A stretch of DNA of 64,000 bases from Spirochaetota bacterium (lineage in GTDB: Bacteria; Spirochaetota; Spirochaetia; Treponematales; UBA12059): positions 1-64,000 of the forward strand of contig JAKPPT010000137.1 of NCBI GenBank assembly GCA_029547205.1, given 5' to 3'. The notes under the pieces were generated by a model that worked only from the letters and a program-made list of their open reading frames with translations, did no database searches and was not told the origin of the DNA. Positions 52,648 to 61,454 of this stretch are shown here, piece after piece. Positions within the stretch are counted from its first letter, which is position 1. Every line of letters begins with the position of its first letter. Both the position numbers and the translations under genes were made by a program.

Positions 52648-53592
52648 TTATTTTTTATTAAAGAACTGTTCAGCTCCTTTATGGAGTGGAAGGGGCATAC
52701 CTTCAAGACCAGTAGCTTTTGTAATGTAGTTTCCTTGTTTATGTGCAGCAATAAGTGCATCCTGGTTTTCATACATAACTTTGAGCAAGTTTTCTACGGT
52801 ACTAGCAGGAAGGTTGCTAGTTGCAGCAAGCATTGCTTTTACGGCAACAGTCTGAACATCAGCAGTCTGTTTTGGGTAGGTTCCTGCAGGAATTGTAATT
52901 CGAGTATAGAATGGGTACAGGCTGGTGAGTTTTCCAATAATATCTGGATCAAGGTTTATGATAACAATATCTTTTGATGCAGCGACATCGGAGACTGCAG
53001 CGGTAGGGAATCCAGCGGTGAGGAATGCTGCATCGATATTGCCATCTTTGAGGTTATTTGCAGCTTCGGAGAAACTGAGATACTGTACTGAAATGTCTTT
53101 ATATGTGATGCCTGCAGCTTCCATAATCTGACGTGCATTTGCTTCTACACCTGATCCTGCAGCGCCTACAGCAACACGTTTGCCTTTGAGATCTGCAACT
53201 GATTTGATCCCTGAGCTTGCGAGAGCGATAAGCTGGCAGGTTTCTGAATAGAGCACTGCAACACCTTGAAGTCCGGTGAAGCTGTTGTTCTGGAACATCT
53301 CAAGACCATTTGCTGCATAATAAGCAATATCATTTTGCACAAAAATAATATCAACCTTGCCTTCTTTTAGCAGGTTGACATTTGCAACTGAAGCACCTGT
53401 ACTTTGAACGGTTGCATTCATGCCTGGAATTTTTTCATTCCAGATTTTTGCCATACCGCCGCCAAGTGCATAGTATGTACCGCTTGTACCACCAGACGCA
53501 ATGTTAATGAATGTCTGTTTTTTTTCACAGCCGGCAAAAAGAACAGTTACAGCAAGCAGCAAAACAACAGTAATCTTTAATGTTGTTTTCAT
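52648..53592 (-). CDS. TAXI-family solute-binding lipoprotein
   Basis: 314 residues. Signal peptide with lipobox 'LFAGC' (lipidated Cys22), then a type II binding fold: 'INIASGGTSGTYYALGGGMAKIW', 'DIIFVQNDIAYYA', 'DLKGKRVAVGAAGSGVEANARQIM' and 'AFLTAGFPTAAVSDVA'. TAXI proteins deliver substrates (for instance glutamate, alpha-ketoglutarate or other acids in studied cases) to the fused TRAP permease. Substrate here is unknown. First gene of the operon with promoter at 53648-53676 and a Shine-Dalgarno AGGAGG. Confidence 0.95.
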   Translation of the reverse strand: MKTTLKITVVLLLAVTVLFAGCEKKQTFINIASGGTSGTYYALGGGMAKIWNEKIPGMNATVQSTGASVANVNLLKEGKVDIIFVQNDIAYYAANGLEMFQNNSFTGLQGVAVLYSETCQLIALASSGIKSVADLKGKRVAVGAAGSGVEANARQIMEAAGITYKDISVQYLSFSEAANNLKDGNIDAAFLTAGFPTAAVSDVAASKDIVIINLDPDIIGKLTSLYPFYTRITIPAGTYPKQTADVQTVAVKAMLAATSNLPASTVENLLKVMYENQDALIAAHKQGNYITKATGLEGMPLPLHKGAEQFFNKK

Positions 53593-53647
53593 ATAACCTC
53601 CTAATAAAATTCATTCAATGGCGAAAACCGCCAATGCTATTAGTTAC

Positions 53648-53676
53648 ATTATATGCATGCATCTCTAAACCTGCAA
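53648..53676 (-). promoter_or_regulatory. Promoter of the TRAP-TAXI operon
   Basis: TTGCAG (53676 to 53671), 17 bases, TATAAT (53653 to 53648) on the minus strand. AACCT/AGGTT inverted repeat (53668-53680) overlaps the -35 and a small TGGCG/CGCCA hairpin lies in the leader. Confidence 0.6.
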
Positions 53677-53706
53677 GGTTATAATTACACAATCTTCAAA
53701 TTATTT

Positions 53707-55359
53707 TTAGTATTTAAACGAGCTTTCGCCAATAAATTCCCGCACAATGCTGTCATCAGGAACATACTGCGCAGGAATTGGAGCAAAAAACTCAAGAAAA
53801 TTAAGGAGACGTTTTGCTTCACTGTATTCAACATCCTGTGGCTTGATGAGCCTGAGCAGCGGTTCAGCATACACTTTAAGTACACCTAATTCATAATCGA
53901 GTGCTGTATTGAGTGCGATATCTGCATTGTTCTGGAATGGGAAAATGTGCAAACGCTCTCCACGCTGGACGCTTGGCCACATATTAATTGTCTTTTGAGC
54001 CGTGTGTCCTCGGAATTGGTTGTCGCGAACAATCCGGCGGATGAGTCTGTTATCGGTTGTGGAAATTCGATTGTGTGCATCCAGATTTATTTGCGTTAAT
54101 GCGGATACATAAATTTTAATTTTATGTTCTTTGGGTATTTTAGGTGTCAGCTTATCATTGAGTCCATGTATGCCTTCCATAATAAGAATTTCACGGCCAG
54201 TCATTTTAATAATTTTTCCGGATGGCTTTCTACTGCCAGATTTGAAATCATAGGAAGGGAGCTCTATTGCATTTCCATTAAAAAGCTCAATGAGCTGTTC
54301 ATTGAGATACGCAACGTCGAGAGCTTCAAGACATTCAAAATCCGGCTGACCATTTTCATCAATAGGAGTTTTATCACGATTCACAAAATAATCATCGAGG
54401 CTAATGACGATGGGAATAAAGCCTAATACCTTAAGCTGGATTGCAAGCTTCTTTGATGTGGTGGTTTTTCCTGAACTTGAAGGACCAGCTATAAGTATGA
54501 CTTTGACGGTATCTGAGTGTTCTGCAACTTTGTCAGCTACTTCCGCGATGTGCTTATTCATGAGTGTCTCAGCAACCTGTATGTATTCTTTTATTTTTTT
54601 AGGTGCATTGATTCGGTTTAACGATCCGACACTGGTTATGCCAAGAATTTGTGAGCGTTTGCGGGAGTCTTCGGTAATTTTATAGAGCAGCGGATCATCG
54701 GTAAATGGTTCAAGCCGGTCTGGAGTTTCTTTTTTGGGGTATCGTAATAAGAAACCATTGCCATAGAGCATGAGTGCAAATGTCTTGAGAATACCGGTTG
54801 AAGGAACGAGTGGTGTAGTCTGGAGATCACGGAAACCTGCACATTCATTGAGTGTAATGACCGGATCATTGATCATTTCCAGGAGCATCAGTGTTTCTGT
54901 CTGTTTTTGTTCAGTAAAATACTGAACTGCCTCTTCGTAGCTCCAGAATTCTGTGTGTATGGGAATATCGCGTGCGACGAGCTCTCTCATGGCAGCTTCA
55001 AGAGCTTGTATATCATCTTCGGAAGCAGGACCATCATTAAAATAGTGATAAAAACTATAACCAAGCGACTGCCCTACAATAAGGTTACGGTCAGGAAAGA
55101 GCTGTTTGGCTGCTATTGCAGCTAAAAAACAGAGTGAGCGCCGATAGGCATATGCTCCCTGTGTGGAATCGATATACACTGGTGCTACTTTTGCATTTGC
55201 AGTGAGAATTGCATCGAGTGACATGAGTTCATTGTTCACTGATACTGCTGCAAGCGGCATTGGCAGAGCTCCAAAACCCTGAATGATGTTTGCAATCCGA
55301 ATCCCAAAAGGATAATTCATGGTTTCACCGGAGGGGTAGGTAACAGTAATTTGATGCAT
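53707..55359 (-). CDS. TGS-domain uridine kinase/phosphoribulokinase-like protein
   Basis: 550 residues. N-terminal TGS domain as in threonyl-tRNA synthetase (about 1-65, 'ITVTYPSGETMNYPFG'), a ThrRS-like second additional domain ('GQSLGYSFYHYFNDGPASEDDIQALEAAMRELVARD'), and a C-terminal P-loop kinase with 'ILIAGPSSSGKTTTSKKLAIQL', 'VISLDDYFVNRDKTPIDENGQPDFECLEALD' and 'ILIMEGIHGLNDKL'. The kinase half is like uridine kinase. The N-terminal half is borrowed from tRNA synthetases. The substrate is unproved. It lies upstream of the TRAP operon on the same strand, 114 bases away. Confidence 0.9.
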   Translation of the reverse strand: MHQITVTYPSGETMNYPFGIRIANIIQGFGALPMPLAAVSVNNELMSLDAILTANAKVAPVYIDSTQGAYAYRRSLCFLAAIAAKQLFPDRNLIVGQSLGYSFYHYFNDGPASEDDIQALEAAMRELVARDIPIHTEFWSYEEAVQYFTEQKQTETLMLLEMINDPVITLNECAGFRDLQTTPLVPSTGILKTFALMLYGNGFLLRYPKKETPDRLEPFTDDPLLYKITEDSRKRSQILGITSVGSLNRINAPKKIKEYIQVAETLMNKHIAEVADKVAEHSDTVKVILIAGPSSSGKTTTSKKLAIQLKVLGFIPIVISLDDYFVNRDKTPIDENGQPDFECLEALDVAYLNEQLIELFNGNAIELPSYDFKSGSRKPSGKIIKMTGREILIMEGIHGLNDKLTPKIPKEHKIKIYVSALTQINLDAHNRISTTDNRLIRRIVRDNQFRGHTAQKTINMWPSVQRGERLHIFPFQNNADIALNTALDYELGVLKVYAEPLLRLIKPQDVEYSEAKRLLNFLEFFAPIPAQYVPDDSIVREFIGESSFKY

Positions 55360-55395
55360 ATGTTGCTCCTTCTCCTGTAAAGTATAAAACTAGTT

Positions 55396-55425
55396 TTGCG
55401 GAAAAGTCAAAAATAATGCTATACT
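55396..55425 (+). promoter_or_regulatory. Promoter of the M28-like gene
   Basis: TTGCGG (55396-55401), 18 bases, TATACT (55420-55425) with TGC before it. Only six bases lie before ATG 55432. Confidence 0.65.
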
Positions 55426-55431
55426 TTTTAC

Positions 55432-56262
55432 ATGAATATTCCTGCATGGTTTTATCGATTTATTGATATTGAGGCTAATCGAAAAGCAATTCTAAAAGAA
55501 GTGCTCGAAATAAATAAACTGCAGTTTCGGGAGGTTGTACTTAACACTGATACACATTTGCTTGTATATCCGTATAATACAATACGTAAACCTGGGCGGA
55601 AAATAAAATTGCTTACTGCTCATTACGATCGTGTTCCGGGAACTCAGGGAGTGCTCGATAACTCCTGTGCAGTATGGCAGCTCTTAGAATATGCAGCAAG
55701 TCCCATTCAAAAAGAAAATATAGTGATAGCATTTACTGACCATGAAGAAATACCACATGAGGGCTCAGCAAAAGAACAGGGAGCATTTTTCTTAGGCAAA
55801 GCGCTTGCTTCAATGGGTATAGAAGCCCCAGCAGTCTTTTGTTTTGATGTTACCGGACATGGTGATACAGTACTTATTGCAGATACAGTTCAGCAAGTTG
55901 TTGGGCGCTATGCGTCGCTTGAGCCTCTGCAGCAGCAAATTTCTCTTATGAGCAGGCTGCTGCTTGCTGCATTAAAAAAACATGTCCGCTGCATAGAGGG
56001 TTATCTTCCATTCGGTGAAAATCTTGGATTTATGCTCGCTGGTTTCCCTGCACTTGAAATTTCAATTGTTCCAGAAAAAGAAGCGCCTCGGAGAATGAAT
56101 GATTTTTCAGGATTAGCACAACCGCATGCAAACACTTCTGCACCTCAATTCTGGTCGTATTTACATACAAATCGGGATACGCTCGAACTAATTACACCAG
56201 AGGCTTTTTTTATTATGCAAAAAGTGCTTGCATGCCTTGGATCGATGCATTTGTCAAAATAA
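55432..56262 (+). CDS. M28-like zinc aminopeptidase family protein
   Basis: 276 residues. Probable ligands: His and Asp in 'LLTAHYDRVPGTQGVLDNSCAVWQLLEYA', Glu-Glu in 'FTDHEEIPHEGS', Asp in 'VFCFDVTGHGD' and His in 'YLHTNRDTLELI'. This order fits the M28 di-zinc core. No signal peptide, so a cytoplasmic peptidase is likely. No Shine-Dalgarno sequence, and the -10 sits six bases upstream, so a leaderless transcript is predicted. Its stop is 19 bases from that of the convergent ettA. The activity is inferred. Confidence 0.75.
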   Translation: MNIPAWFYRFIDIEANRKAILKEVLEINKLQFREVVLNTDTHLLVYPYNTIRKPGRKIKLLTAHYDRVPGTQGVLDNSCAVWQLLEYAASPIQKENIVIAFTDHEEIPHEGSAKEQGAFFLGKALASMGIEAPAVFCFDVTGHGDTVLIADTVQQVVGRYASLEPLQQQISLMSRLLLAALKKHVRCIEGYLPFGENLGFMLAGFPALEISIVPEKEAPRRMNDFSGLAQPHANTSAPQFWSYLHTNRDTLELITPEAFFIMQKVLACLGSMHLSK

Positions 56263-56281
56263 AACTGATGCAGTTAAAAAT

Positions 56282-57961
56282 TTATCGCGATAATTTTCGG
56301 TATACATACCGGTGCGGTCTGTCTGCAGAAGCACCGTATCGCTCACGCCGGTACTCTACATACTCTGACCAGTTTCCATCATACGCGATTACTTCTCCGT
56401 CTTCAAAGACAAGGAGATGCGTGCATACTCTGTCTAAAAACCACCGGTCATGGCTTACCACAAGTGCGCTTCCTGCAAATGTATCGAGTGCTTCTTCGAG
56501 AGCGCGAAGTGTGTTTACATCAAGATCATTTGTTGGCTCATCAAGTAAGAGCACATTTGCGCCTTCTTTGAGCATGAGAGCAAGATTGAGTCTGTTGCGC
56601 TCACCGCCTGAGAGCACACCAACTTTTTTTTGCTGGTCAGTGCCAGAAAAATTAAACCATGAACAGTATGCGCGGGAATTGACTTCCTGTTTTCCGCCAA
56701 GTTTTATTATATCAAGTCCACCCGAAAGCTGCTCCCATACGGTTTTTTCAGAGTCGAGTTCTTTGCGGAGCTGATCAGCATATGCGAGCTTTACCGTTTC
56801 ACCAATCTTTATAGAACCTGTGTCTGGTTTTTCTTCTCCAGTAATCATTTTGAGCAGTGTTGTTTTACCAGCACCATTAGGTCCTACAATACCGACGATT
56901 GCTCCAGGTGCTATTTCAAACGAAAGATTTTCGTAGAGAATTTTATCGCCATACGATTTTGATATATTCTTTGCCTCAATCACCACATTTCCAAGTCTGG
57001 GTCCAGGTGGCACTACCAATTTGGTTTCTCTTACTTTTTCACGCTCGCCTTCGGCCAGGAGCTGCTCATACTGATTGATACGCGCTTTGCTCTTTGCATG
57101 CCGTCCTTTAGGGCTCATGCTGATCCATTCAAGTTCGCGCTCAAGTGTTTTTGCCCGCTCAGAAGCACCCTTTTCTTCCTGTTCCAGACGCTGTCGTTTC
57201 TGTTCTAGCCATCCAGAATAATTACCTTTCCAGGGAATACCCTCGCCGCGGTCGAGTTCCAGAATCCAACCCGCCACATTATCGAGAAAATAGCGGTCAT
57301 GTGTAACTGCAATTACAGTTCCTGGATAAGTCTGGAGATGCCGTTCAAGCCAGGCGATCGTTTCTGCATCTAAGTGATTGGTCGGTTCATCAAGGAGTAA
57401 GATGTCTGGTTTTTTCAGGAGGAGTCGGCACAGTGCAACACGCCGGCGCTCACCCCCTGAGAGTGTATCTACAAGCTGGTCTTCGGGTGGACAACGCAAG
57501 GCATCCATTGCAAGCTCAAGTTGATTATCAAGGTTCCAACCATCCTGGGCTTCAATAGCTTCCTGAAGTTTTGCCTGTTTTTCTGCAAGTTTATCAAAGT
57601 CAGCATCGGGGTCACCAAAGGCTTCGCTCACTTTTTCAAATTCTTTTAGTAAGTCAACAAGTTCCTGTACTCCTTCTGACACGACTTCTTTTACAGTTTT
57701 GCCAGGTGTCAGCACCGGCTCCTGTTCCAGATATCCAATAGTATAGCCTGGTGCACAGGTTATTTCTCCATTGAACTCGGTGTCTACACCTGCCATAATA
57801 CGGAGCAGGCTTGATTTACCAGAACCATTTAAACCGATAACACCAATCTTTGCACCATAGAAATAGCTCAATGAGATATCTTTTAGTACCTGTTTAGTCC
57901 CATGCCGCTTGCTCACGCGGTACATGGTATAAATGATTTTTTTGTCGTCTACTGTTGCCAT
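56282..57961 (-). CDS. ettA: ABC-F translational ATPase EttA
   Basis: 559 residues, close to E. coli EttA (555). Two ABC domains: Walker A 'GLNGSGKSSLLRIM' and 'GPNGAGKTTLLKMI', signatures 'LSGGERRRVAL' and 'LSGGERNRLNL', with Walker B 'ILLLDEPTNHLDA' and 'VLLLDEPTNDLDV'. Linker 'ISMSPKGRHAKSKARI' is the EttA-type interdomain tool. It controls entry into the elongation cycle according to the ATP/ADP ratio. ATG 57961 has no Shine-Dalgarno sequence, and an extended -10 ends six bases before it. The longer frame to 58024 is rejected because the promoter is inside it. Confidence 0.96.
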   Translation of the reverse strand: MATVDDKKIIYTMYRVSKRHGTKQVLKDISLSYFYGAKIGVIGLNGSGKSSLLRIMAGVDTEFNGEITCAPGYTIGYLEQEPVLTPGKTVKEVVSEGVQELVDLLKEFEKVSEAFGDPDADFDKLAEKQAKLQEAIEAQDGWNLDNQLELAMDALRCPPEDQLVDTLSGGERRRVALCRLLLKKPDILLLDEPTNHLDAETIAWLERHLQTYPGTVIAVTHDRYFLDNVAGWILELDRGEGIPWKGNYSGWLEQKRQRLEQEEKGASERAKTLERELEWISMSPKGRHAKSKARINQYEQLLAEGEREKVRETKLVVPPGPRLGNVVIEAKNISKSYGDKILYENLSFEIAPGAIVGIVGPNGAGKTTLLKMITGEEKPDTGSIKIGETVKLAYADQLRKELDSEKTVWEQLSGGLDIIKLGGKQEVNSRAYCSWFNFSGTDQQKKVGVLSGGERNRLNLALMLKEGANVLLLDEPTNDLDVNTLRALEEALDTFAGSALVVSHDRWFLDRVCTHLLVFEDGEVIAYDGNWSEYVEYRRERYGASADRPHRYVYRKLSR

Positions 57962-57967
57962 GGGCGC

Positions 57968-57976
57968 ACTATAGCA
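57968..57976 (-). promoter_or_regulatory. Extended -10 promoter of ettA
   Basis: TGCTATAGT (57976 to 57968 on the minus strand), then GCGCCC and ATG. Same element and spacing as glk. Confidence 0.6.
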
Positions 57977-57998
57977 AAACCTGAAAAGATAGGGAATA

Positions 57999-58031
57999 GG
58001 GCAGTATAAGCTATGCTCGCTCATACTGCCC
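57999..58031 (-). terminator. Hairpin between the alkaline phosphatase gene and ettA
   Basis: GGGCAGTAT/ATACTGCCC, nine perfect pairs around a 15-base loop with further AGC/GCT pairing. No real T-run follows on the minus strand, so termination may be weak. An RNA-processing or protective stem is possible. Confidence 0.55.
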
Positions 58032-58060
58032 CTCTATCTTATATTTTTATAGCTTAAATA

Positions 58061-59713
58061 TTACTTTAAAAAATCAAGTGCTTTAGCATTGATATACCAT
58101 GATTTAGTTTCTGCAATGTATACAGTAACTCCATCAAGTTTCTGGTTTTTGCCATTGACAATGCAGTAATTCTTATTTACCGGAAATATGATTTCTCTGG
58201 TGCCAGTCTTTACAACTAAAACAGGATTATTGGGATTGGAAAAATCTGTTTCCAATTTTGCTCCCGATGCCTTAAAAAGTTCTTCTGCAGGAACATAGAG
58301 GTATTGGCTTGCACCATAAAGGTTCAGTCCGAGCATTTCTGCCATGTACCATGCAATATCAGTATTTTGCACGGTTCCTGTTAATTTTTTTGCACCTTGT
58401 GGAGCATAGACATATAACACTACATCTTCTCCGGTGTGGCCGCCCGTGGTAAAACCAATTTTTGCACGTTTTGCAATGAGACCTCCAATGAGTGACATGC
58501 CAGTATATGCATCAAGCTTAGTGTTTTTAATTAAATCAATTTCCTCCTGAGTTGCATCGGTTATGCCATATACATTTGCAAGCACGTCAAGCAAGTTTGA
58601 TTTGTCTTCTTTCAGTAAGGATGCAAACACATAGCCACTTTTTTTTGCAGCCTCCAGTGGTTTTAGGAATGTAGAAAGCGGAATCTTGTCATAGCCACTT
58701 GTAATAGATCTGTCTCCAATGGTAATGCCACTGTTCCCGTGATCGCTTGCAATGATGATAATAGTATCATTTCTAGACTTAGCAAACTGTACAGCAACAC
58801 GCACTGCTTCATCAAAAGCAAGAATATCATGAACTAATCCTACAGGTTCATTAGCATGTGCAGCCCAGTCTATTTTAGAACCTTCGACCATAAGGAAAAA
58901 TCCCTTATTGTTCTGCGAAAGAATGTCGATAGCTTTTTTAGTCATTTCTGCTAAAGATGGTTCGGTATTCTTATCACGGTCAATTTCATAGGCTAAATCC
59001 ACAGGGGCAAAAAGACCCCATACGAGTGAATTACCTGTAATTTTGAGAGAATCAAATTCATTTTTTGTAGTGATATATGTATAACCAAGATTTTTCAGTT
59101 CTTGTACGAGATCTTCCTTGTCTTTTCGGTTTTTACTTTCAAGATATTGATACCCGCCTGAAAAAACAACAGTGAGTCCGTTATAAACCTGTTGCTCAAG
59201 AATATCATCATAATTTTTTCTGCTTGGTGCATGTGCCGAAAAATCAGCTGGTGTTGCATGGGGAATTTCGCAGGTAGTAACAAGGCCAGTTGATTTACCA
59301 GCAAGACGTGCTGCTTCCAGTATAGTAGCAACAGGCCTAAATGGCGTTGTAGCGGGAGGGACGCCCCACATACCAGCTTTAGAAGGTAATACAGCTATAT
59401 ATGGACTGTTAGTCTTATAGCCCGTTGCATATGCTGTTCCAGCTGGAGCAGAATCGGCGATCGGTGTGTCGGCGTTATAGGTGCGGACGAGGCCGCATGC
59501 AAGTTCATCCATTGCTAGCGGTTTACCGCCCTGGAACCAGCGTGCCAGTGTAACGCCACCCATGCTCATTCCATCGGGAATAAGGAAAATTACATTTTTA
59601 ATTTGTACAGACTGATTTTTTGGGGCAGTCTGTGCGTAAGCGTTTCCGGGTACTGCAATAATTACCATTGCCAGAATAACACTTACTAACGCAGCAACTA
59701 ATTGCTTTTTCAT
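58061..59713 (-). CDS. Alkaline phosphatase (PhoA family) with C-terminal stalk-like domain
   Basis: 550 residues. Signal peptide (to 'AYAQ', about 28). Active site: metal Asp in 'LIPDGMSMGG', serine nucleophile in 'IADSAPAGTAYATG', 'VEGSKIDWAAHAN', 'ASDHGNSG' and 'TGGHTGED'. The last about 70 residues ('REIIFPVNKNYCIVNGKNQKLDGV') look like a copper-amine-oxidase N-terminal-like (stalk) domain, found in surface proteins. Periplasmic or surface phosphomonoesterase. AAGGAGG precedes the ATG. No PhoB-type box was recognised. Confidence 0.9.
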   Translation of the reverse strand: MKKQLVAALVSVILAMVIIAVPGNAYAQTAPKNQSVQIKNVIFLIPDGMSMGGVTLARWFQGGKPLAMDELACGLVRTYNADTPIADSAPAGTAYATGYKTNSPYIAVLPSKAGMWGVPPATTPFRPVATILEAARLAGKSTGLVTTCEIPHATPADFSAHAPSRKNYDDILEQQVYNGLTVVFSGGYQYLESKNRKDKEDLVQELKNLGYTYITTKNEFDSLKITGNSLVWGLFAPVDLAYEIDRDKNTEPSLAEMTKKAIDILSQNNKGFFLMVEGSKIDWAAHANEPVGLVHDILAFDEAVRVAVQFAKSRNDTIIIIASDHGNSGITIGDRSITSGYDKIPLSTFLKPLEAAKKSGYVFASLLKEDKSNLLDVLANVYGITDATQEEIDLIKNTKLDAYTGMSLIGGLIAKRAKIGFTTGGHTGEDVVLYVYAPQGAKKLTGTVQNTDIAWYMAEMLGLNLYGASQYLYVPAEELFKASGAKLETDFSNPNNPVLVVKTGTREIIFPVNKNYCIVNGKNQKLDGVTVYIAETKSWYINAKALDFLK

Positions 59714-59853
59714 ACTTTGTTTCCTCCTTAATCGTTTGGGATATAATCTATCCGAAACATACCATACCGAGGTTAAATAAAAATTGTATGAATTTGCCGT
59801 TAAAAAAAAGTTTTCGTAATTCGTAAAACTGAATATTTATGAATTGTAAAAAA

Positions 59854-59881
59854 GGGCTGCCCTAAAAGCTCGGAGCAGCCC
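59854..59881 (-). terminator. Terminator of the MFS transporter gene
   Basis: GGGCTGC, 14-base loop, GCAGCCC, then TTTTTTAC on the minus strand. Confidence 0.88.
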
Positions 59882-59908
59882 TTATTGTAAACAGTAAGCA
59901 ATGGGGAT

Positions 59909-61339
59909 TTACGTATTAATTTCTTTAAGTTCTTCCTTTGAGAGTTGCTCTTTCTTTGATAACACTTTAAGAACATCCTTCTCATTGTATTTTAAGAACA
60001 GGATCATTCCAAGAAGACAGAAGGCTACTGCAGCAAGTGCAGATATGCGAATCCCGAGAGGATTTTCAGGACTTTTACCGAGCAATAAAATTGATGGGAA
60101 TAAGAAATTAGCGACTGAAATACCCATTTTCATCATAAAGGTTCGCGCACCATAAAAAATTCCAGCTTGGTAGACACCTGTTTCAATACCGTGAGCATCA
60201 GCAATATCAGCAACAATTGCGTTCGGAAGAATTCCAAATATTGCAATGGGTAATGAAGCTAGAATAATAACGAGATAGGCTTGTGCTGTGTTGGGGAGAG
60301 GTAACCAGCCAAAGAAAAAGGTTAGCAGAAATACAAAAGCAAAGATTGCAAATGCAGCAGTCAATACAGGCTTTTTTCCCAATTTTTTTGAAATGATATT
60401 AATGGGGATATAAAACACGAAGCTTAAAACAAATAGTATGAGCATGAGAAAGGACGGCAGAGTTTCATCGAGTCCCAGTAAGGTAATTACATAGTAAGTA
60501 ATTCCCATTTGTATAAAATTAAGAGCAATCCAGTAGGGAAGGTCAGAAAAAACAAACCAGCGGAAATTTGTATTTTTAAACGTTGATACGACAGAAGCAA
60601 TAATACCCTGGTCTGAGGCATGAGTTTCTGCATATTTCTTTTCGTCAATAAACAAAACAGGAAGTAACATACACATTGCTGCAATTAGTTCAAAAATACC
60701 CAGTACAATCTGGAAAGCTCTCGTCTGATCAACAGAAAATAGTGTTTTAGCTACAGGAATTAGTGAATAAGCCTGATTACCAATTGCAAAACCGAGTGCC
60801 CATGTAATAGAAATAGCTGTTGCTATGTTAAGCCGTTCATTTGGGGTGTGCCCAAGCTCTGCAATTAAAGAATTATAGGGTGTGCAATACATCGTTATAA
60901 AGATGTAATAAAGGAACATTGTCACTGCAAGCCAGATAGCGTTGATTGTCATTCCACTCTGTGTTGAACCATCAGCAACTGGCACAAAGACTAAAAATGC
61001 AAAAAGTGCAGTGGGAATGGCTGCTATCGCAAGGAAAATTCGGCGTTTGCCAAATTTAGAGCGAGACCGGTCAGACATATTAGCAATTATTGGATCGGTA
61101 ATAGCGTCCCATATACGACCACCGGCATTGATAAGTCCAATAATCGTTGCAATACCCAATACTGCGCCTTGAAAAATAAAGGTTGGGAATAATGCGCCTG
61201 TTCCTGCTTTTTCGGGTGGCATGTAAAAGAAATTGAGAGCATTTCCTACTGACCACGAGCCAAGTGACCAGCCAAATTGTCCTAATGCGAACATAATAAG
61301 GCGCCATCTTGGAAGTTTTTGTACCATATTCTGCTCCAT
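59909..61339 (-). CDS. GPH-family MFS sugar transporter
   Basis: About 472-476 residues with twelve hydrophobic segments. 'FALGQFGWSLGSWSVGNALNFFYMPPEK' at the N-terminus and 'GGRIWDAITDPIIANMSDRSRSKFGKRR' after helix II are the glycoside-pentoside-hexuronide:cation symporter signature. C-terminal tail is charged (KKEQLSKEELKEINT). It should import a sugar with Na+ or H+. Start: ATG 61339, or ATG 61327 which has GGAG six bases before it and is slightly better. It has its own promoter downstream of the kinase gene. Confidence 0.92.
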   Translation of the reverse strand: MEQNMVQKLPRWRLIMFALGQFGWSLGSWSVGNALNFFYMPPEKAGTGALFPTFIFQGAVLGIATIIGLINAGGRIWDAITDPIIANMSDRSRSKFGKRRIFLAIAAIPTALFAFLVFVPVADGSTQSGMTINAIWLAVTMFLYYIFITMYCTPYNSLIAELGHTPNERLNIATAISITWALGFAIGNQAYSLIPVAKTLFSVDQTRAFQIVLGIFELIAAMCMLLPVLFIDEKKYAETHASDQGIIASVVSTFKNTNFRWFVFSDLPYWIALNFIQMGITYYVITLLGLDETLPSFLMLILFVLSFVFYIPINIISKKLGKKPVLTAAFAIFAFVFLLTFFFGWLPLPNTAQAYLVIILASLPIAIFGILPNAIVADIADAHGIETGVYQAGIFYGARTFMMKMGISVANFLFPSILLLGKSPENPLGIRISALAAVAFCLLGMILFLKYNEKDVLKVLSKKEQLSKEELKEINT

Positions 61340-61383
61340 TTGTTTTGTTTCCTTTCAGTAAGTATAAAATAATGACCATAGCT

Positions 61384-61412
61384 ATTGTAAATGCAATTTT
61401 TTAATTTTGCAA
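61384..61412 (-). promoter_or_regulatory. Promoter of the MFS transporter gene
   Basis: TTGCAA (61412 to 61407), 17 bases, TACAAT (61389 to 61384) on the minus strand. The gap to the sensor kinase stop is 115 bases. Confidence 0.65.
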
Positions 61413-61454
61413 CTAAAATATGGGCGAAATAACATTACTTTTATGCTATATATC

